From NCBI GenBank assembly GCA_035327565.1, contig DAOLDB010000005.1:1-64000 (forward strand): a DNA stretch of 64,000 nucleotides. Reading direction: 5' to 3'. The notes under the pieces are model-generated. The model worked only from the letters and a program-made list of their open reading frames with translations. It was not told where the DNA came from and did not search any database. A program made the position numbers and the translations under genes. Positions 57,201 to 64,000 of the stretch are shown piece by piece. Numbering within the stretch: the first letter of the stretch is position 1; each line of letters opens with the position of its first letter. Source of the stretch: JABDLO01 sp035327565. GTDB taxonomy: Bacteria > Bacteroidota > Bacteroidia > Chitinophagales > Saprospiraceae.

Positions 57201-60200
57201 CGCCAATTATGAATCCATTGAGTTTTGGATGCTCAATCCATTTATGGAGAGAAGTGATGGTGAGCAACATATTCCAGGAGAAGTGGGTAAAATGATATTT
57301 CATTTGGGAAGTGTTTCAGAAGATGTGTTAAAAGACAATTTGCAATTTTTTGAAAACTCAATTCCTGTAGATGAAACCAGTGCTCCAAATACACTGAGAA
57401 GTACTCCATGGGGTAGAGTGAGTAATGTGGTTCCCATTGTAGATGCTTTTGACATACAAAGAGGAAGCGTACAAGACGTCGGTTTTGATGGAATGAATGA
57501 TGAAATGGAGCGGCAGCATTATATGGAATGGTTGAATACAGTAGGTGCTGCTTTTCCGGTTCCTCAGAAAGTGTTCCAGGATCCATCTAATGATAATTAT
57601 TTATTTTTCAATGACCGTCAATTTACGGATGAAGATTTACTGACCCGGTATAAGCAGTTTAATGGACCAGAGGGTAATGCACCACTGAGTGGTCAGAATG
57701 AAGATCAGGATCAGCGATTAAGAGGAAATCCCAGACCCGATAAGGAAGATCTGAATAACAATAAGTCACTAGACCTTGCCGAAAATTATTTCCAATATGA
57801 GGTGGATATCATCAATGCCGGAGGGGAAGTGGATGTAAGTGGTTCTTCTTTTATACGAGAAGTCAGGCAAATTACTAATCCCCAGAATGGCAATATTGAG
57901 AAATGGTACCGTGTAAGGATACCCTTGAGAGACGGACAAAGAGTAAATGAAATTGAAGGATTCAGGGCGATTCAATTTATGAGAATGGTATTGACCGGGT
58001 TTTCATCTGCTAAAACTTTTCGAATGGCTGAATTCCAATTGAGAAGAAATCAGTGGCGTTTATATCCTTCCCGATGCTTTAGTGATGTTAACCCAGATTT
58101 TGAATTTGTGATCGACGATGTAGGTGTGGAAGAAAATTCCTCCAAACGTCCATTTAATTACATTACCCCAAGAGGAATAAAGCAGGAGAGAGTATTTAAC
58201 ACATTTTCAAATCTTCTCCAGGATGAAAAATCCATGTCAATGAACTTTTGTGGAATGGCAGAAAAATGTGAGGCTTCTATGTATAAGTTGACGCAACTGG
58301 ATCTCACTTTTTACAAACGATTGCAGATGTTTGTACACGCTGCACGTGATCCGGATGATCCCTCATTGGATGACCATGAAGTATCTGTATTTATCAGGCT
58401 GGGCAAGGATTTTGAAAATAATTATTATGAATATGAGATGCCCCTTGTTTTGTCAGATGAAAGTCTGGGCATCAGGGATCAGGATAACATTTGGAGAGAT
58501 ACAAACTTTATCAATGTAGCATTCGAGCATCTTACAGAGTTGAAGCTTCTTCGAAACAATGCAGGAATTGCTGTAACTGATCTCTTTGAGGCCGCTGACC
58601 CCGAACGTCCCCATGCCAGGAGGAAGATCAAAGGCAATCCCAGTATTGGGTATATCAAGGTGATTCAGATCGGTGTAAGAAATATTGATCCTGAAAGCCC
58701 CCCTTCAGGGCATTGTGGTGAAATATGGGTCAATGAACTGCGCGCGGCTGGATTGGAACAAAGGGGTGGGTATGCCGGGCTGGCAAGACTTCAAATGCAA
58801 CTGGCTGACCTGGGGGAAATGAATTTTAGTGGATCCTATTCGAGTATTGGGTGGGGCGCCATTGATCAAAAAATACAAGACCGTGCACGGGAGGAAATTT
58901 TTCAATATGATTTGTCAACCAATCTTGAATTGGGTAAATTTTTTCCCAATAGCTTTGGTTTGAGCATCCCCATGTATGCACAATATTCAAAATGGATATC
59001 CAGACCTTTATACGATCCCTTACAACAGGATTTGACCATTGATCAGGCTAAATTACTTGTTGATACCCAAGAAGAACGGGATGAAGTGGAAGACCGGGCA
59101 TTGGAAACCACGACAGTCAAAGCTTTGAATTTTACAAACGTAAAGAAAACACCTACCGGGGGATCTCCACCCAAACCCTGGAGTATTGAAAATGTAAGTG
59201 TAACCTATGCATACTCAGAAACCGTGAATACCGACCCGATCATCAGGGAAAATAAAATGACAGAAACCAATATGGGGCTGGATTATAATTATAATTCCCA
59301 ACCCAAATATTGGGAACCATTTAAAAATGTAAAAGTAGGGGCGCTTAGGCTGTTAAAAGAGTTCAACTTTAACTTTAAACCTAATTCAGTTTCTTTCTCT
59401 GCCGATGTCAAACGATTCAGAGGTAACCGGACTTTCAGATTTCCTGATGAACCTGTTTTTACATTTGACAACAATCGATTTATGTTTGACAGACGGTACA
59501 GGGTAAAATGGGATTTTACAAAAGCATTAAAATTTGATTATACTGCCAATGCCTCTTCGATTGTTGATGAATTGAGACAAGTGGGTATAGCAGATAACCC
59601 GAATGATCGACCATGGGTGGATGAAACCGGACAGGATTTCACAGAATTGGTTCGACAGGATCCGGGTACGGTGAGGCAATATTGGTGGGACAATTTCAGA
59701 AATTTAGGACGAGCCAAAGGCTTTGATCAGCGGATTACATTAAGCTATACTTTACCTATCCGTTATCTTCCTATGATGGATTGGGTAACAGTAAGGGCTG
59801 ATTATGCAGCAGATTATTCCTGGCAGGCTGGCTCGCTCATTATTATTGATGCTTTTGGTAACGGCCCTGGCAATATTATACAAAACAATCAGACAAGAAC
59901 AGTCAATGCCACTTTTGATTTTAAACGACTATACAATAAATCGAAATATTTACAAAGCATTGAAGGGAAACCATCGGGCCCCGCTGCAAGACAAATTGAA
60001 CGCAGAACCAGGGGAGGAACGCAGGAGGCAGCACCCCAACGAAGCGGTGAAGAGGATAAGGAAAAAACAGGGCCTTCAATTATTGAAAAGGTATTGATAC
60101 GCCCATTGATGAGTTTGAGGGATATTCGTTTCAACTACAGAGAGGATTTATCCACCTTGCTGCCCGGATTTAATATGGAGCCACGTTTTTTTGGATTAAG

Positions 60201-61542
60201 TCCCGGTTTTGAAGCACCAGGACTGGGTTTTGTTTTGGGTATGCAGCCTGATCTGAATCCCAATGACCGGAACAATTGGTTGTTCAGAGCCGCCAATAGA
60301 GGGTGGATGAATACCAGCCCCGTCCTGAATGATCAGATTTCACAGTTTCAATCCCATAACATCGATGCCAAAATTACTCTTGAACCATTCAAGAGTTTTG
60401 AGATTACGGTAGATTTTGTAAAAAAGTACAGGCGAACCCATACGGAAGTGTTTAAAAATAAAAACACTACAGGGGAAATTGAATTTATGCAGTTGGCAGG
60501 ATTCGATATGGGAGGATTTGAAGAGAGTTATCTTTCTTTAAAAACGCTCTTTGGCCGTCCTCCGGAATTGTTATATTCTATTTTCAAAGAGAACCGGAGA
60601 GTGATTTCCAATCGTCTCCCTAATATTCCCGATCCCCCGGAACATGCTACAGATCCCGGATATAGCCGTGGTTACGGTGAGAGGCATTATGATGTAATCG
60701 TCCCTGCTTTTCTTGCAGCTTATCAGGGGGATGATGTCAATACAGTTGATTTTGATCTCGAAGGAAAAATGAGTAATCGTTTAAGAATACCGGCACCCAA
60801 TTGGAGTCTTAGATATGATGGATTGAGAAATCTGCCATGGTTTCGTGATTTCCTTTCAGGTTTTAATCTTACACATGGATACCGTTCCACACTGCGTGTC
60901 AATCATTTTAACAGTATTCCCAACTTTAGTGCACTTAACCCATTCGATGCGTTGGACAGGGCAAATAATTACTACACTCGTATTGAAATTCCCCAGCTGA
61001 GTATTATAGAAGCTTTTGCTCCCTTGGTTGGGGTGAATTTCAGAACCAAGAGCGATTTGAATATTGATTTTCAATACAAAAAAGGAAGACAACTTGACCT
61101 TTCATTACAAACCGATTTGAGAGAACAGCGTAATACTGAATTGGTATTTGGTTTTGGATATACCATCAGAGATTTTAAAGGATTTGGTGGAGGTAGAGCA
61201 GATAGAGGGCAACGAACCAGACCAGGCCAGGAGCCTCAACAACAACAGCAACAGAGAGGAAGGGTCACTTCAACAAGAGGCCGCACTTTAAAAATCAATC
61301 TTGACTTTTCTGTTAGAGATAATATTTCCTATGTATTTAATTTTCTTGATACTTCCGACATACCGGAACCCGAAAGGGGAGTAAAAGAGATCAGTTTGAA
61401 TCCCAATGTAGATTATGATATGACGGATAATCTTACGCTTAGGTTTTTTGTTCAATACAGGAGATCTGAGCCAAAAACGTCTCTTTCATTTAATACTACA
61501 AACGTGAATGGGGGCGTTACACTACGATTTAAACTTAATTGA
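54211..61542 (+). CDS. sprA: Type IX secretion outer-membrane translocon SprA
   Basis: 2443 residues, the size expected for SprA, the giant 36-strand barrel of the type IX secretion system. A short signal peptide (MRVFYTMIMVWAGILGVVAYS) is followed by the family's repeated N-terminal motifs (FNYDTRATFDFD, LKTELQFGKLRLTAIASQQ, FEVYRGRKLNPTEYTYNEQLG, SVRVTAGGRTLIENQDYEIDY) and long amphipathic beta strands ending in TLRFKLN. A Q/R-rich loop (PQQQQQQRGR) lies near the end. SprA conducts folded cargo across the outer membrane with PorV and Plug. It is 91 bp downstream of ruvA. Confidence 0.95.
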   Translation: MRVFYTMIMVWAGILGVVAYSNGHGVALPSELLEFYNISQDTFPLKPRYGDFINDQSYNPFDITPSLIEQKVEYDPQTGNYIIYEKIGDEYFRTPSYMTFQEYMQWRSKQEERDNFSRLAGISTGKKTGIELADPMQKIDIQKNMIDRLFGGSEVNIQPQGNIDLTFGLDYYRNENPNLPLRQQSPGVLFDFDMNIEMGVDGNIGKKLNLGFNYDTRATFDFDRQIKLEYDSEQFSEDDIIKKIEAGNVSLPLRSNLIQGNQNLFGLKTELQFGKLRLTAIASQQRSQRNNIRIENGASIQTFEIRPDEYDENRHFFLSHHNRDTYESNLETLPFIRSAFRISRLEIWISEDRADYQPGTRIIAAVSDLAEANRDKYTNTNANYNPPMIQDPLLVGLNGLPLADNRSNPLYQELIADADINDIDKAATLLRSRYNMIQTRDFEVYRGRKLNPTEYTYNEQLGFISLNLRLRPNQVLGVAYQYYYTANCDEIYQVGDMSNEGEGNTATASMEVASPKLSFVKMLKSTNQRVDLSTWDLMMKNVYPLNSTQITREDFEFDIFFEDDKDGSLKKFLPFGDLRYRQLLEVFNLDRLNVMMDPQPDGIFDFVPGVTVIPRTGTMVFPVLEPFGRSLVDLIGDPHLADSLNYNALYDTTLIGAREQLERNKFVMRTRVKSGFSGEVQLGPFVPQGSVRVTAGGRTLIENQDYEIDYSLGRLRIINPAYLQQGTPVNVSFEDNALFSLQQKTMLGLRADYEVSKKLSLGATYLRLFERPFTQKVNLGDDPINNRVFGFDMNYSTESKFLTKAVDRLPFISTKEPSFLNFSAEVAALKPGHSKAINLSDDNSGVVSIDDFEGAFTGLLLGSTRTNDWVLSSCPSDRPESDIPDLVSGANRALLNWYVIDISALNNPVDRSNSYTRLIQQDELFDRDVQIGLSNLFTFDLSYYPKERGPYNFDLPGGTAYSAGLSLNADGTDIVLNNPESRWGGIMRYFPNTDFEAANYESIEFWMLNPFMERSDGEQHIPGEVGKMIFHLGSVSEDVLKDNLQFFENSIPVDETSAPNTLRSTPWGRVSNVVPIVDAFDIQRGSVQDVGFDGMNDEMERQHYMEWLNTVGAAFPVPQKVFQDPSNDNYLFFNDRQFTDEDLLTRYKQFNGPEGNAPLSGQNEDQDQRLRGNPRPDKEDLNNNKSLDLAENYFQYEVDIINAGGEVDVSGSSFIREVRQITNPQNGNIEKWYRVRIPLRDGQRVNEIEGFRAIQFMRMVLTGFSSAKTFRMAEFQLRRNQWRLYPSRCFSDVNPDFEFVIDDVGVEENSSKRPFNYITPRGIKQERVFNTFSNLLQDEKSMSMNFCGMAEKCEASMYKLTQLDLTFYKRLQMFVHAARDPDDPSLDDHEVSVFIRLGKDFENNYYEYEMPLVLSDESLGIRDQDNIWRDTNFINVAFEHLTELKLLRNNAGIAVTDLFEAADPERPHARRKIKGNPSIGYIKVIQIGVRNIDPESPPSGHCGEIWVNELRAAGLEQRGGYAGLARLQMQLADLGEMNFSGSYSSIGWGAIDQKIQDRAREEIFQYDLSTNLELGKFFPNSFGLSIPMYAQYSKWISRPLYDPLQQDLTIDQAKLLVDTQEERDEVEDRALETTTVKALNFTNVKKTPTGGSPPKPWSIENVSVTYAYSETVNTDPIIRENKMTETNMGLDYNYNSQPKYWEPFKNVKVGALRLLKEFNFNFKPNSVSFSADVKRFRGNRTFRFPDEPVFTFDNNRFMFDRRYRVKWDFTKALKFDYTANASSIVDELRQVGIADNPNDRPWVDETGQDFTELVRQDPGTVRQYWWDNFRNLGRAKGFDQRITLSYTLPIRYLPMMDWVTVRADYAADYSWQAGSLIIIDAFGNGPGNIIQNNQTRTVNATFDFKRLYNKSKYLQSIEGKPSGPAARQIERRTRGGTQEAAPQRSGEEDKEKTGPSIIEKVLIRPLMSLRDIRFNYREDLSTLLPGFNMEPRFFGLSPGFEAPGLGFVLGMQPDLNPNDRNNWLFRAANRGWMNTSPVLNDQISQFQSHNIDAKITLEPFKSFEITVDFVKKYRRTHTEVFKNKNTTGEIEFMQLAGFDMGGFEESYLSLKTLFGRPPELLYSIFKENRRVISNRLPNIPDPPEHATDPGYSRGYGERHYDVIVPAFLAAYQGDDVNTVDFDLEGKMSNRLRIPAPNWSLRYDGLRNLPWFRDFLSGFNLTHGYRSTLRVNHFNSIPNFSALNPFDALDRANNYYTRIEIPQLSIIEAFAPLVGVNFRTKSDLNIDFQYKKGRQLDLSLQTDLREQRNTELVFGFGYTIRDFKGFGGGRADRGQRTRPGQEPQQQQQQRGRVTSTRGRTLKINLDFSVRDNISYVFNFLDTSDIPEPERGVKEISLNPNVDYDMTDNLTLRFFVQYRRSEPKTSLSFNTTNVNGGVTLRFKLN

Positions 61543-61641
61543 TCAGTCAGTCCGATTTCCATATTGGCATGCCATACAAAGTGGAATGTATATATTAAGG
61601 AACCAAAAAAGCGATTCTCGGTTAGTAGTTTGTAATAGAAT

Positions 61642-63060
61642 ATGAATCGAAAAGCCATAGTTGCTATAATTATACTGATGAGTGGTGCTCTCCTGGGTAT
61701 TGCCATTATTCAATGGTTTTGGATTAAGTGGTCGGTTGATCTGGATGAAAAAATTTTTGACGATAAGGTGATCATAGCACTTAGCAGGGTGAAAGACCGT
61801 TTAGCAGAAGACGCCAGGCTTTATAGTAAACTAACGGATGTAAACCTTGGATCTACCGATCCATTAAGCAATTTAAAAAGTTCAGCTTTAATCAGCAGCA
61901 TCAGGGAGGCTAAAGAAAGTCAATGGAGACAAAAAGCAACCGATGAGGAAATCCGGTTGAATCTATTATTAATTCAAAAAGAGTTGTTTTTTGACAGCCA
62001 GCAAAAGGAAAAGCTGAATGTATACATGAAGCAGGAATTGGATCAACAAGGCATTGATCTGTATTACGACTATGGTGTTTATTCAATCGAGTCCGGAGGT
62101 TTTACCATTTTGAACGGAAATTTTACGGTTCCGATAAGTATATCAGATGTTTCAGAGACCAATGCCCGTGTTGAAAAGAGTTTATATAATTCCCACTATG
62201 AAATTCCTTTATTCAAACCTGATGAAACATTAAAACTTTATTTTCCTCAGAAAACCAAGTGGATATGGTCGTCTGTATTACCTCAATTGGTGTCTTCTAT
62301 TATTTTCACTTCCCTGGTTTTATTATGTTTTATATATACGGTTTATGTCATATTCAGACAGAAAAAAATCTCTGAAATCACTAACGATTTTATCAACAAT
62401 ATGACCCATGAGTTTAAAACTCCGATTGCAACCATTTCTCTTGCTGCTGACTCAATTGATAGTCCTATGATTATCAGTGATGATACAAAAGTCAAAAGGT
62501 TTACCCAAATCATAAAACAGGAAAATAAACGAATGTTGGATCAGGTGGAAAAAGTTTTGCAAATTGCTATGCTGGATAAAAAAGATTTTAAACTAAAATT
62601 TTCAGATATTGATTTGAATGAAGTAGTTTTACAGGCTGTAAAAAATTCTGAGCTTCAGGTTTCCCAAAGGGATGGAAAAATTGAAGTTGAAACAGGTGCT
62701 GATCCGGCAATGATCAAAGGTGATGAAACTCATGTTTCTAATATAGTTTACAATTTATTGGATAATGCAAATAAATATTCTGCAGATGCCCCGGATATAA
62801 AAGTTACTACCTTCAGATCATCAGCTGGGGTACATGTTTTGATCAGAGACAGGGGAATAGGAATGTCAAAGGAATCGCTAAAGCACATTTTTGATAAGTT
62901 TTACAGAGTGCATACAGGCAATAGACATGATGTAAAAGGCTTCGGCCTCGGTTTAAGTTATGTGAAAACTATGGTGGAAGCACATAAGGGGATTATAAAT
63001 GTCCATAGTGAATTGGGTAGAGGGAGTACTTTTGAAGTCATTTTTCCTTTTGCTGTTTAA
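61642..63060 (+). CDS. Sensor histidine kinase
   Basis: 472 residues. Two membrane helices (about 8-28 and 214-238) enclose a periplasmic sensor region. The second helix leads straight into the HisKA domain, with MTHEFKTPIATIS (His256), and no clear HAMP domain. The ATPase domain has NLLDNANKYS (371-380), DRGIGM (403-408) and GFGLGL (433-438). It pairs with the regulator 43 bp downstream. The signal is unknown; adjacency to sprA hints at an envelope function but is not evidence. Confidence 0.92.
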   Translation: MNRKAIVAIIILMSGALLGIAIIQWFWIKWSVDLDEKIFDDKVIIALSRVKDRLAEDARLYSKLTDVNLGSTDPLSNLKSSALISSIREAKESQWRQKATDEEIRLNLLLIQKELFFDSQQKEKLNVYMKQELDQQGIDLYYDYGVYSIESGGFTILNGNFTVPISISDVSETNARVEKSLYNSHYEIPLFKPDETLKLYFPQKTKWIWSSVLPQLVSSIIFTSLVLLCFIYTVYVIFRQKKISEITNDFINNMTHEFKTPIATISLAADSIDSPMIISDDTKVKRFTQIIKQENKRMLDQVEKVLQIAMLDKKDFKLKFSDIDLNEVVLQAVKNSELQVSQRDGKIEVETGADPAMIKGDETHVSNIVYNLLDNANKYSADAPDIKVTTFRSSAGVHVLIRDRGIGMSKESLKHIFDKFYRVHTGNRHDVKGFGLGLSYVKTMVEAHKGIINVHSELGRGSTFEVIFPFAV

Positions 63061-63063
63061 ATG

Positions 63064-63071
63064 TATCTTTG
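63064..63071 (+). promoter_or_regulatory. Possible -7 element ahead of the response regulator
   Basis: TATCTTTG matches TAnnTTTG just after the kinase stop and 32 bp before the regulator ATG. No convincing -33 box is present, so it may only be chance; the gene is more probably co-transcribed with the kinase. Confidence 0.3.
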
Positions 63072-63103
63072 CTATGCTCAATAATTAAAAATGCATTATA
63101 AAA

Positions 63104-63823
63104 ATGGGAGTAAAAATTTTGCTGGTTGAAGATGACAGGAATTTTGGAGACGTATTAAAATCATATCTTGAAATGCATGATTATGATATCGTTTTGGCAG
63201 GTGACGGAGAAGAAGGTGCAAAAGTATTTAAGAAAGGTGCTTTCAATCTGTGTATTTTAGACGTTATGATGCCTAAAAAGGATGGATTTACCTTAGCTAA
63301 AGAAATCAGAGACCAGGATAAAGAAGTTCCCATCGTTTTTTTGACAGCAAAAACTTTAAAAGAGGATGTCCTTGAAGGGTTTAAAATAGGAGCGGATGAC
63401 TATATAACCAAACCATTTAATTCAGAAGAATTACTCTATAGGATTAAAGCCATCTTGAAAAGGTCTCATGCCAAAGAAGAAGAGTTGTCACTTATTAAAG
63501 AGTTTCAGATAGGTGATTATCATTTCAATTATCCGTTAAGGATTCTTACTTATGATGGGGAGGATGGGAAAACCAGAGACAAATTGTCACCTAAAGAAGC
63601 GCATTTGCTTCGCATGTTTTGCCTTAAGAAAAACGATGTACTCTCCCGGACTGAAGCATTGAATACCATTTGGGGAGAAGATAACTATTTCACGGCACGC
63701 AGTATGGATGTTTTTGTCACTAAATTAAGAAAATATCTGAGCAAAGACGAGAATCTTGAAATCGTCAATATCCATGGGAATGGTTTTCGACTGATCGACA
63801 AACGAGAAGTTGATGCCATCTGA
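63104..63823 (+). CDS. OmpR/PhoB-family response regulator
   Basis: 239 residues. The receiver domain (1-120) has LVEDD, phospho-acceptor Asp53 in ILDVMMP, Thr81 (FLTAKT) and Lys103 (ITKPF). A winged-helix DNA-binding domain (about 135-235) contains LSPKEAHLLRMFC, WGEDNYFTARSMDVFVTKLR and NIHGNGFRL. It acts as the output partner of the preceding histidine kinase. Its targets are unknown. Confidence 0.94.
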   Translation: MGVKILLVEDDRNFGDVLKSYLEMHDYDIVLAGDGEEGAKVFKKGAFNLCILDVMMPKKDGFTLAKEIRDQDKEVPIVFLTAKTLKEDVLEGFKIGADDYITKPFNSEELLYRIKAILKRSHAKEEELSLIKEFQIGDYHFNYPLRILTYDGEDGKTRDKLSPKEAHLLRMFCLKKNDVLSRTEALNTIWGEDNYFTARSMDVFVTKLRKYLSKDENLEIVNIHGNGFRLIDKREVDAI

Positions 63824-64000
63824 TTTGCTGGGAAAATTCAATTATTAAAGTTGGAGATTGCTCGTGGGCTTCAAGCAGGTAATAACCATTGATCCTTTTG
63901 AAATCCTGACGCATTGGGATCAGACAAACCTGATTTGAATGGTTGAATGTAATTCAGGTATCTCGGTTAAATGTTTTAAATCTTAATTTCACATTCAATA

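Noticed and set aside
63824..64000. A gene or terminator at the right edge
   Set aside because: No supported open frame or hairpin with T-run was found in the last 177 bases.

Overview
The window looks like chromosomal DNA of a member of the Bacteroidota, most likely a Saprospiraceae-like lineage (inferred, no marker rRNA is present). The DNA is AT-rich, Shine-Dalgarno sequences are weak or absent, and several promoters fit the Bacteroidota TTTG / TAnnTTTG pattern. Diagnostic genes are sprA next to ruvA (type IX secretion), a MurF-alanine racemase fusion, DUF3109, LytS/LytTR regulation and several IPTL-CTERM surface proteins. No rRNA, tRNA, CRISPR array, phage or plasmid gene was seen.

Layout. 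Positions 0.1-5.7 kb (minus strand): a MORN-like lipoprotein, a PpiD-type periplasmic foldase with a canonical promoter and terminator, DUF3109, a Gfo/Idh/MocA oxidoreductase and an outer-membrane beta-barrel. Positions 5.7-7.3 kb hold no intact gene. Positions 7.4-17.6 kb carry accessory envelope genes: an M28 peptidase, tandem SGNH hydrolases, a CPBP membrane protease, a beta-lactamase-fold hydrolase, a tight three-gene unit (DUF5694, TlpA-like thioredoxin protein, GLPGLI/DUF4412-like protein) and an FG-GAP/ASPIC-UnbV protein. A LytS/LytTR two-component pair follows at 17.9-19.6 kb.

Positions 19.6-34.8 kb form an island of very large secreted proteins: a seven-repeat predicted beta-propeller protein, a 1157-residue surface protein, an SdrD-B/Calx-beta/beta-helix protein cut by a 100-N scaffold gap, and a beta-helix protein. 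Three of these end in an IPTL-CTERM-like sorting tail, and two share a cysteine-containing domain just before it. A decayed IS1634-family transposase sits inside the island and a possible second IS fragment lies nearby.

Positions 35.7-45 kb hold an Lrp/AsnC regulator, a TraB/GumN protein, an amidohydrolase pair (one apparently without its metal site), shikimate kinase, YajC, photolyase, a cobalamin adenosyltransferase, PanC and a GH113-like glycosidase. Positions 45.2-49.4 kb are a three-gene SurA/parvulin foldase operon. Then come murF-alr and purD, and on the plus strand ruvA, sprA and an OmpR-type two-component pair.

A common thread is building and decorating the cell envelope: four SurA/PpiD-like proteins, YajC, SprA, MurF-Alr and many exported proteins. 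Most housekeeping calls are secure from motifs. The most unusual parts are the surface-protein island, the pseudo-amidohydrolase, and a repeated 22-base intergenic element together with orphan terminators that could mark small RNAs.
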